The position numbers and the translations under genes were made by a program. Source: Hymenolepis diminuta (taxonomy: Eukaryota > Platyhelminthes > Cestoda > Cyclophyllidea > Hymenolepididae). From it: 64,000 bases of DNA. This document shows, piece after piece, positions 25,209-35,328 of the stretch. Numbering within the stretch: position 1 is the stretch's first letter; the number at the start of each line of letters is the position of its first letter. A model generated the notes under the pieces. That model did no database searches. It was not told the DNA's origin and was given only the letters and a program-made list of their open reading frames with translations. The stretch spans positions 1,451,895 to 1,515,894 of the forward strand of contig CAADRB010000022.1 of assembly GCA_900708905.1 (NCBI GenBank). The letters run 5' to 3'.

Positions 25209-28115
25209 TCAAAAAATGACTAGACATCGAAGTTTAGCATTGCTATGCGCATAAGAGTACAAATTCTATTCTCATTGGTTGTTGAGTCAAACGAAACTGT
25301 TCGAGTATATATCACTTGAGAACTTGATTCGTACCCTTTTTTTGATGTGTTACTTTACCAGTTGATAATTGAAGTAAATTAAGTGGCTATACTTACAATC
25401 GTAGACTGATTATGCTATCATAATCTAAAGGTATGCTTTCGATAATAGTATTAAGTGGTTAAATTAGCTAATTTCGATCGGAATAGGGTGGGAATATTGC
25501 GTTCCATGAAGAGAGTTACTTCACTATTAGCGGTTGGCATATTTCAATGCAACAACCGCCTTCATTTGCAGTTATTTTACTGATAATGGGGATAAATTTT
25601 GAGAATCTACCCCTAAGTCTTCATCGAGTTAAGGTGGAGATGGACTCTGAGATTCTGATTAGAATTCAGTTACAATTTGTTTTGAGCTAAACTGATTCAC
25701 ACCTGATACTATTCGCGTGCTGTGTATTAGGTAGATACAAAGACGGAATCAATCCAACCATCTAATCTCCAGTACCTGAGCAATTACAGATGTGAGCTTT
25801 CCTCTGTCATTAAAAGAATCAAAAATACTTGCAAAATGAATATTGTCAAATAACAAACTTGAATCTAGATATCTTTTCTTAAAGAAATATATACAAAGTA
25901 AAATTCTCTATCCAATGACACCCAGAACTACATTACTACCGAATTTCACCATTCAAATATGTCAAACTGGGGTTTTTATGACAAAGAATAACAAATCATC
26001 ACTTGAATTAAAAATAAATTTTTGTTTCTCACAATCCAAGCCCTGCATTGTCATTCTCTACTCAGCAATAAAGTTTCCTCTGGAGCTTATATTTTCGCTA
26101 GGACACTAAGTAATGTCAATTTGTTAGGAGATTTTGTTCTTTTCAATCTTATTCTGATTCTCTAAACCATCGTACATACTTTTCGTAAAGGCCCATTTAG
26201 CAGCCCCAGGTAATTAGAATCTTGAGAATCGAAAATAATGAAATAAATTATCTACGTCAAATATCGATTTCTGTATTTCACTTCGCAAGATAATTAATTA
26301 TCTAGCTCTAAAATTCAACTACTGAAATTCGTATGAGGCTACACCCCAATGTAATTATTTATTTCAGAATAAAAATAATTATAGTCAAGGAAAATAGGTA
26401 TTTTTAAATAATATAGAAAAGGTAATATCTGGCTGACCCAGTTTGGACTTGATGTGATCGAAATTGTTTCCAGGGGGTTACTCAAATTATTGCATCTCAT
26501 GACTAAATTTTCGTGTGAATATTGATCCAGTAGCGGTTTATTAGTCACCCACGTGGTCATATAACGCTCAAACTTCAGCACGGTAACAAGAAAAGGGGAG
26601 GAAGATCAGAGCGAGTGTCGTCTGACTTTATAATCTGTCTCCGCGTTACACGTTGATATGGATTTTTTACCGGCGGTAGATATTTAGAAGCTAATTAGCG
26701 TATATATTTGTCCGAAAATTGAAAACTATTTTGTTAATGGAATAATTATGCTTCATTCCGTTCTAAAGACCACTGAATCTATTAAATGATGATTTAAAAG
26801 ACCAAGTAATTACATTTCTTTCCGTTAAATTCATCAAATTGTTTCATCTTTATCGCTTCTTAAGCTCTATTCAAAGGATACTCAAGAATTTGAATTATAA
26901 TCGTTCGTTTACTTGCAAAACTAGTTGACATTATATTATTAATGACAAGCGGAAGAATGATTTAAACATTTTTTTGTAAAGAAAGCAGAAGAATTCAATG
27001 CAATAAGTTATAGATTTTCCCTTATTCACTAATCAATTGCGATCAAAGGAAAAGTTCCAGCACTTTTCACTTTTTCTGCGGATCTGGAGAGTTAATCTTT
27101 CTTAGATACGGCAATTTAATCATCTAGGTCTTTCCAGTGACCTGAAAAGATGGGAAATTGAGTTGCTGACTCTTATGTTTGTGAAATAATGATCTCACCG
27201 ACTGCGCAAAAGCACTGTTTTCCTTCTTGCCAACATTCAAATGAGGTGCAGTTTTACACTACGTGAAGCGGAAATCGGCTTTGTTGAGTAGACCAGTTAC
27301 ACCGAAGACATTCTTGATTGATTTTCCATGGTTATAACTTTGTGTAAACCTTCATTCTCATTTACGCGATATTTAAGTGAACTAGGGAGATATATCAGTT
27401 CGCTGAAGCTAGAGCAAGGAAGTTCTCAGAGAAATCCGCTGAGCATGCTCTTCAAACATCATGGTTTTACATGAACACAATTCTTACACTTATGTAGGTC
27501 ATAAGTTTATATTTATCTTAGGTCGTTAATACTATCTTGTGATTGAGTTTCAAGTAGCGTTTCAATTACATTTATGATCATTCAGATACTGCTAGCCGCT
27601 CAACGATTAACGTACCGATCTTCAAAATTAGCAGTCTAGTGTTAACTATCCTTAGAGTAGAATGGCCAACCGCACTGGTTAAGTTTGGCTAACAAAGGAG
27701 ATATATAATTCGATTTTTTTCTCCAATGCTTATACTGGGTTAGAGGGATAGCATTATTGAATCTTTCTGGTTAGAAACTCGAATACTGTCGGCTTTTTTT
27801 AAAGTAATTAATTCTTCCACTCAATAGGAATGGACCGACTTTGTAGACGAGCTAGCTAACCCCCGCGCCAACAGTGCTTGTTAATTTAGTTAGAAGATTA
27901 ATGTCAAACGGAAAAGAGAGGAAAACAGGAAACCAAAGAATTCGGATACTCAAAGTCAAAAACTGCATTTTAGTGGATAATTTAACAATTATCTTAACCC
28001 TGTGAAAGAGGTTAAGTAAAATTTGAATAGTTACTTTGGAAATCAATGCACTGGGGTTTATTTTAGACACGTGCTGCAACTTTGCAGAATTTTCAAGAGG
28101 ATTTTTCCATCCACC
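25209..28115. other. Intergenic, divergent gene spacer
   Basis: This separates the minus-strand NOL4-like gene from the plus-strand gene at 28116. The frame at 25843 (88 codons) opens with TTG, and the minus-strand frame at 26339-26581 has no motif. A slightly G+C-richer patch at about 26580-26660 (ggggaggaagatcagagcg) may be repeat-derived. Extra 5' exons of the NOL4-like gene could lie here. Confidence 0.4.
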
Positions 28116-29975
28116 ATGATGCAAAATCTCCACCAAATTTCCCGAAGGATGCCTTTTGGACAAACCGACTACATTCCATCAGATGAAACGCGCAATTTTA
28201 GGGCTCTTGTCCCAGTATCAGATGAAATCAAGATTCGTTTAGGCACAATTCCCAAAGTCGATTCAGACTTGCATTCAGCAGAGGCAGTTACAAGTTTTGA
28301 AGAATATGTTAAATCTAATCCACTTCCTGCACCAAATTACCGCGAACTACAATGGAATAAAAGATTTTCAAGCATCTCGCGTTTAAATTCCATCTATAAT
28401 GCCCATAAACAGAGTGATTTAAAACAGTGGGAGTTGCCAGGTGAAAGCAATACTCCCTGTCCAGAAGAAAATGGAAAAATTGATATCGACCTTTCGAAAT
28501 TGGAGTCCACCTACAGGAGTAAATATGGAGTACCCTTTCGGATTGATCCAATAGCTTGTCATATATTTGATGAACCGATAGGAATAGCACATACAAAGCA
28601 TCTAAAGCTCAAATTTGGCCTTGATAAAGTGATGTTGAATGATCCAGAATTTATGGAGAAAATGCAGAAAAAGATACAAAATGAAGAGAAAATGAAAGAG
28701 GAAGAAGAAGCAACTAGAAAAAGGGAGGCGAATGAGATTCTAAGAGCAACAGCGGAGAAAAAAAAGATTTGTTTCGCGTCGGATGAATACTTTGAAGCTA
28801 TGCATTTTCCTCAGATTTGCGGGGAGAAACCGTGGTTATGGAAATGTGTAAAAGGTAATGAAATCTCAGGAGACTGTCTACCAGAGTAAGTGTAGAGATT
28901 ACTACTTATTTTATTTAAGCAACTACGAAAATCCACATCTCTCGAGTCAGAGTTATGGAGCATATCTTATAACCAATTAAACCTAAAAAGATAACACAAT
29001 GCCGGCACATTTTGAGCAACTTTAAAAGGTCATTTATCTAAAAGTATGTACGACTTAATATTATAATTAGATGCAAAGAAAAGTAATCACAAATAATAAG
29101 TATCAGACCCCGTTAAAATGCGGAAGTTTTCCTTAATATCAACAGGAACAAAGAGATCTTCTTAAAGGTCTATATTTATTTCAAAATCCAAATCTCTGTG
29201 GAGACTAGGAAAAATAATGTAAGATTGCATGATATCAATAGGTTTTTTCCTAATTTTACTTTCCGTAATTGCCGTCCATTTCCGAAAATGCAGACTTATA
29301 ACTTTAGAGTCCCAAGCCTGATCTTTTCTTAACTCTATAAGGTATTTAATAAGTTAAAAATCTTTTAATTCAGCCAATACCGCATTCTAAGAAAGCAATT
29401 TTCAATTTCATTTCTAACGCTAGCAAAAAAATCCAATAAATGGGTCTTCAAAAGATAAGAACTATTACTTGCATCGAAGGGAATAGACAATTTATGCAAT
29501 CATTATAAGTTAAAATTAAAAAATTTCACTACTTTTAGTCTATTTATCATTTGATTACAGAGATGTAGGTATTGAGCTGCCGCCTATACGCCCGAAATGC
29601 GATTTTGAAGGTAGTCGTCAGAAATATATTCAGCTATGGGCGGACAATAATACTGTTCACTGGGATCTCTCCATTACTGAGGATACTTCTAGGGCCTCAC
29701 GTCAGGATTCAACAATTGCAGATGATCTAATGGAAAATCAGGAACAAAAAACTGCTACGAATTTTGATAGACCTCAAGAAGTCAGTAATAAAGTCGATCA
29801 AATGGATGAGGTGATGCCAATAACACAATTGTTTAAAGCGGCTAAAGATATAGTAAATAATTATTCAGAGTTTACCAATTATTCCGTTATCACTGAAAAT
29901 TCAGAAATGAATACGAAAGGGAAGCAGGTGGAAAACAAAGACAATGAGAATACAGATACCACCACAGTATTGTAA
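28116..29975 (+). CDS. Unrecognised two-exon protein, 394 aa
   Basis: The frame opens at a TTG, but the ATG at 28116 sits in a strong context (ccaccATGATG), so I use it. Exon 1 is 28116-28885 (donor GTAAGT). Exon 2 is 29561-29975 (acceptor gattacag). The join is in frame (split Glu) and gives 394 residues. Residues 1-190 look folded and contain short aromatic and proline motifs (RMPFGQTDYIP, KYGVPFRIDP, HIFDEPIGIAHTKHLKLKFG). A highly charged coiled-coil-like segment rich in Glu and Lys follows at about 195-235. Then come a Trp-containing patch (EKPWLWKCVKG), a second conserved-looking block (GIELPPIRPKCDFEG, QLWADNNTVHWDL) and an acidic disordered tail. There is no signal peptide or membrane helix. 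I recognise no family. PTRHD1 lies 728 bp downstream on the same strand. Confidence 0.75.
28886..29560 (+). other. Intron of the 394-aa protein gene
   Basis: 675 nt with GTAAGT donor and a ttacag acceptor. No nested feature was noticed. Confidence 0.65.
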
Positions 29976-30679
29976 AATACCTCCGATAGTTTGCGGAGTT
30001 ATCGAATTTTATGTTGCTTCTCCTCATTTAATGGAAAATATATATTTGAACACCGAATACAATTAGTTGTTTTTCATTTAGGTTAAATCTTTGACTTGTT
30101 TGATTACCAAAGCTGACAAGGAAGTTTAAGAATGTGACTAAGAAGGTAAATACGAACTAAATAACACAAGCAGTCCAGATATCAAGAAATTGACAGCGAG
30201 AACTAATAGAAATAGTTATAACTATTTAAAGGACAACATTTTTATACACATATATATTCGGAAGCAATATATCTGCTAGGTTCTAGTATATTGAGGAACA
30301 TTTTTCTAAGGATTCATCTCACATAATACCATTAAAATATTGTAAGCATTCTTTTATCAGCGTTTGTTATTTTTGATAGCATAATATGAATGTCGGATAG
30401 GGCAGATAATTATACAATACATGAAACTATAGGCTAGAAAAGCTCATGCTCATATTAGAAAAACAGCCACTCAAATAGTAAATTTTACTTAATATGTTCA
30501 ATTTTTGACCTTAATATAGGTCAAATTTCTTGATAAGTACATATTCGACCAATCATAGGATTAGTCCTTGCGTAATTTGTTTCTGGTTAGATGTCTTCTT
30601 TAAGTCTTTTCTAGTATATAGTGATTTTGTTCATTAAATTTTATTTCAAGTTTTATGCTGTTAAAGTATTTTCATCTAA
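29976..30679. other. Spacer between the 394-aa gene and PTRHD1
   Basis: About 700 bp of AT-rich sequence between two genes on the same strand. No repeat or gene was seen, and no close AATAAA marks the 3' end of the upstream gene. Confidence 0.45.
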
Positions 30680-30702
30680 TATGCTTTCTTGGTTTTGAGT
30701 AG
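30680..30702 (+). promoter_or_regulatory. Possible trans-splice acceptor abutting the start codon
   Basis: The T-rich stretch atgctttcttggttttgagtag ends at 30702, and the ATG of PTRHD1 begins at 30703. Flatworm spliced-leader acceptors often lie this close to the start. A cis-spliced 5' UTR intron would look the same. Confidence 0.35.
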
Positions 30703-31065
30703 ATGTCCGCCCAAAACTTAGTTCAATATATTATTGTTCGCACAGACCTCAAAACCTCTTTAGCTTGGTCTCTTGGTTCTGTTATTGCTCAGGCTTGTCA
30801 TGCATCAACAGCAGCTCTTCATAAATACGCTGAGGCAGAAGAAACAAAGGTCTATGTTGCGGACCTCGACAATATGACAAAGGTCGTTTTGGGTATACCC
30901 GATGAGGTTCAACTAGCCAAGCTCTCCGAGACTCTCAAAAGCGAGAGTATTGATTTTGTACTCTGGCGTGAGAAGCCCGAAAATATTCTTACCGCAATTG
31001 CACTCCGTCCTTATCCCAAAAAGGCTGTTAGAAAACTTCTTTCTGAATGTCCTCTATTTACATGA
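30703..31065 (+). CDS. PTRHD1: PTRHD1, peptidyl-tRNA hydrolase (PTH2) domain protein
   Basis: An intronless 120-residue protein with clear PTRHD1 features: N-terminal LVQYIIVRTDL, the helix AQACHASTAALHKY, then KVVLGIPDE, a segment IDFVLWREKPENILT and the diagnostic end IALRPYPKKAV. The order and spacing match human PTRHD1 (about 140 aa), with a shorter N-terminus, so the single PTH2-type domain is complete. PTH2 enzymes release peptides from peptidyl-tRNA. Whether PTRHD1 proteins keep that activity is unsettled in the family. The start is the first ATG (30703), and an AG with an upstream T-rich tract ends directly at it, which fits spliced-leader addition. No clear AATAAA follows closely. 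Confidence 0.92.
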   Translation: MSAQNLVQYIIVRTDLKTSLAWSLGSVIAQACHASTAALHKYAEAEETKVYVADLDNMTKVVLGIPDEVQLAKLSETLKSESIDFVLWREKPENILTAIALRPYPKKAVRKLLSECPLFT

Positions 31066-34000
31066 TAGTGTTTTATACACAAATCTGAAAATATATTTCT
31101 TATATGTTTGTAATACTTCGTTTTTTGTCTTTGCATATGCCAGGCTTCTATTTGCCATTTTGTTCTTATATATTTTATTTTTAAATATGAAATATCGAAC
31201 ATGAATTACCTTAAGTGATACAATCATGGGATAACTTTATTTACGTTCAATCTCATTGATCTGTCTTGATCCTGGCAACATTTCTTTATTTTAGGCGCTT
31301 TGCTATTTATCTGATAATTTTTTGGTTATTTGTGGTTTTTTTATGGATCGATTTTAGTTAAAATCTTCAAAGCAGTGTTTAAGGTTAATTTTGGTTCGGC
31401 GATATGATTGGAATAGGATTCATTTGATAGCTTTAGTCGTCAGCTCTATGAGTTATTGAAAATCTGCCTCAATATACGGTTGAAGTATCTAACATATCAC
31501 CACTGGGAATGTTCTGAAACTAACTCATCACCACTGAGGTACCGACAACCCAGTTGATGATACTCGGTCCAGGAACGACTGGTCATGGCACTATTTGGGC
31601 CTGTTATGAATTTGTATATGTCGATAGATTGGCTTCATATCGTCATTTATGCTGGACGATTTGCTTAAAATAAGTTATTTAAACTAGAGATATAGAGGTA
31701 TAAACAAAACCCTTACCGTTTTAAGTCCATTAAATCAAAAGATTCTACCAAAGGTATAATCTGAAAAAGTGGTGTATAGCTTTTGCTATTATATTTATCG
31801 AGAGTAAAGAAGCGGAATGTGAAATTTGGAAACCCGAAGCCAATGATTTCTGCGTAAACACACAACTCCGTCCGCCTTCATGACTTGAGAATTGGGGAAT
31901 ATTTCGTTTAACTAAAGTTTTTCTATAGAAATTACAAACATAGGTTCTCAAGAGTGAAGGTTTAAATATGCCTGCATTTTCGCTATTCTGCGCTTCACAA
32001 ACCAGTTAACTTTCGTCCGTTAGTAGAAACTACATATCTGAACTCGCCAATTTAAAAAGACTGGATAATGGTGCCGCCTCCATCTTTGAAGTTAAGAGCT
32101 ATTAGTAGGTATAAGTTGATAGTTGCAACAAGAGCATCTTATCTTTTAATATAGCGTGAATACTGTAATATTTATAGGTACTCACTGAGATCACGCTGCG
32201 GCTACAGTCAACAAAGGGAAGGGCAGAAATTTTCTGGCTTTCCTTTATTTAGAAATACAATTGCTTATATCGGTTAGTATATTTGGGGAAACGAGTGACT
32301 ACCTGATTAGCCAATAATGAAAAGGCGGCGACCGATAATCTAGTAAAAGTTGTAAGATTTGTTCAGGATCCTCGAAAGTACATACTACAAGCCTTGAATC
32401 AAATATGCACAAATCATTTCGATTCAGCCAATGAGTGGATGCCAAGAGGAGAGCGGCTAATACTTTGATTTCTACTGAATCTGCATCGAGTCTATGTATA
32501 AAGCATGTATATCTTCGAATATTAGTCCACTTATTACTCGTGTTTCCAGCTTTTCATTTTGAGATAAAATACTTTCATTTGTCAGGTGATTTGCAGAAAC
32601 TTAAGTCTGTCCAACCAGTTTTTCAAAGCCCCAGATCTTTCTAAATTTAGCATTTTTTATTTGCGTTTGTTATTTCATCTTTTTAAAACTTAAAAATGAA
32701 ATAAATTATCAGAATTTGACATAAAACCTTGACCTGTTGATAGTTGAAGTCATTTTTCCCGTGTGTCCTCTCAATTTGTCAGGTCAAGCGGTAACGGCTG
32801 CCATTCTCAAATGCTTCTTAAATTATTAATCGGGAATTTTGGTGCGATATTTCATAGTATAGTCCGTTGATGTTTGAGGTCATATTTAATTTTATATTTA
32901 CAAAAGTACCTTTTCCATGCTGCAGGAGTGTAGTATATTAAATTCTTAATTTATTTTCCGTACATATTAGCGCATTTCGATACGTGATCGTTGAATTCTA
33001 TTTGCATCGAATTTTCCACATTCATTTGCGTGCATGGATGTGTCATTGTTTAGTGCAGGTATTCTTGTTCGTATTAACTTTTTAGTCTGTCGAAAACTAT
33101 TACGTCTCACTATATCATCAGACTCTCGTTACCCATGACGACTAAATCATGCACTTCTGTATTGAGTTTAATATTCTTAAATTCAGTATATTCCTCCGTG
33201 TAATCGCGTCCTTATGTTTCATTTAATTTGTTAGCATTGTGCCTTATTATAATGCTATAATATGAGCATATGACCGAGTGAGGAAATCAACTTTACATTT
33301 GACGTGTTCCTGGCATAGCCAAGTATTCATCAAATAAGTTCACGGTTGGCCGATTTATTGATTTGTGTTGGCAATAAATCAGTAACCAATTCGGTTAAAT
33401 AAACTACCTGTCATTAGGTTATCAGAAGAGATGTGTATAATGATATTTAATTTACTTTTCCGGTGACCCAACGTTAGAATATTCGGACAAAGTTTATAAT
33501 GCAAAAGGCAGATCAACGTTCAGAAATCTAGGAGCCAGACCAGAATTGAGCTCGGTCTTTTTTAACTGAAGTCGAGCAAACCTGGTGAATTTTGACTTAA
33601 ATTTTTTCAGGTTCTCCTAATCACCTTTCATCCACCCGTATCGTGTTTAGATATTTTCAATTATCACAAACAAAATTGTTCACTTTATCATGTATAGTGA
33701 AGTTTATATATATTTTATGCTTATTAAGCATTCATTTTTTTATGAAATTTGTATGAGTTGTGTAAAATTGGAGGTCGCTAACTCTGTGATTTTTGTATAA
33801 ACGAACGTCTATAACCGTTTTAAAGTCAAGCTTATAAATTGACAGTGTTGAAACCACGGTGTAATCAACTATGGTTAGGTTACTCTGTTAGGTTAGAAAG
33901 TATTAGCTTTATAATACCCCAAGATTTTGATCAGTACTCAAGGTAAAGAATCGTAAAATTTGAATTTTGGAACGTGAACTATCCATTAAGTAAATATTTT

Positions 34001-35278
34001 ACAACCCGAAGTCAAAAAATCAAATAAAGCAACACTCCTGGATTTCACAAATTGCCTTTATTTTTAATTCCATTCCCCTTGTTTTTACTTAACTTACTGA
34101 TTTCACTCATTTTCCTGTGATGATAAATTGCCAATTTTTATTTCATCGTTGGGGGCGTAACTATAATACCAAGGTCCCCATCGTCATGTCTGTCGAGGTT
34201 CATCGGAATATAACACCCCTTTTTGCATCACCACAATTTATAACAGGGTTAACCTATGTGTTATAAAAGTTTTCTACATATGTAAACCAATAAATACCCT
34301 ATTACAATTTTACACTTATCCAGTCACATAATCAGGCAGTGAGCTTCTTTAGCCGCTCATAATGTCATACCGTCCAGATTCACCCAATCAATGCATTTGT
34401 ATCACCTTTCCTGTATCTTTCTATGTCATCTATCATCAAGTTATTCTCAATTATTCTCTATTTTCTTACTCTTTTTAGCCCCATGTCTATTGATCCTAGT
34501 CTTTATTTTGTAATACGAAGATTAATTTTTGCATCTAAGGGTCTTTTTTCCTATATTTTCAGAGTTCGATCTAGACAATTCTGATTTTCAATTTCGTATA
34601 ATTTTCGTTATTATATAATTAAATTCATTAGTAGTTATTTAACTAATTCTCCAGTTAATGTTGATTGAACCCTGAACTTTACTCCCACCTTAGCCATTTT
34701 GTGCTAGCTGTAGGTTATAAAATGCGCAGGAAAAATTTTAGTTTCTTTTATTTATTTTAGGAACTCAGATACTATTGTAGTGTAAACAGTAAATGGAATT
34801 GTCAATCTGGTTATCTACTTAATACTTCAAAGTAGTATTTATTTATCTTTTATATTATCTTAAACTAATGTAAACGTTACCTTTTATTCTTCTAGAACCA
34901 GAAGTAATAGTGGTAGTAGTAGTAATTTCTATGAACTTCGGTTTCAATTTTATAACCTAGTTACCAGTGTTCGCGTTAAACAAAGCCATAGCACATAAAA
35001 TGGTACGAAAATAAATGCTTCTATTGTTGTTCCCTTGTTCTTCTGGGATTCTTCCTTTGTGATAACTATGATGTGTTCTTATATATTTTAATTAAATCTA
35101 ATATACTACCCTATTGAAAGAAAAATCCCGGAAAAATATTTATTTTATTACATAACAAATGCAAGAGATAAGGCAGAAAATTCAAAAATATCAATTTTCA
35201 TTGCATGAATATTAAATTTATTTTACATAAATAGCGCATCTTGAATAAGTCCAAGTAACCATTCGGGGGAAATGTGTT
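31066..35278. other. Intergenic, one repeat copy
   Basis: 4.2 kb between converging genes. A minus-strand copy of the catgaccaatcg repeat sits at about 31470-31605. A short GTAGTAGTAGTA run lies near 34,910. Other open frames are short and lack support. Confidence 0.5.
31470..31605 (-). repeat. Dispersed repeat copy (catgaccaatcg family), reversed
   Basis: The reverse complement reads gtgccatgaccagtcgttcc, then gagtatcatcaactggg. It follows the block order of the 13.5- and 16.5-kb copies. Diverged, ends approximate. Confidence 0.4.
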
Positions 35279-35284
35279 TTTATT
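35279..35284 (-). promoter_or_regulatory. Poly(A) signal AATAAA
   Basis: Minus-strand AATAAA about 45 nt past the stop of the ankyrin-repeat gene. Confidence 0.5.
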
Positions 35285-35328
35285 TTGGTTTTTTTCTAAA
35301 TCACAAAGTTCAAAATCAATCAAGAAAA

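Noticed and set aside
28315..28601. Minus-strand frames inside the 394-residue gene
   Set aside because: Antisense shadows of exon 1.
30950..31204. 84-codon plus frame overlapping the end of PTRHD1
   Set aside because: Out-of-frame overlap. PTRHD1 is well supported by family similarity.
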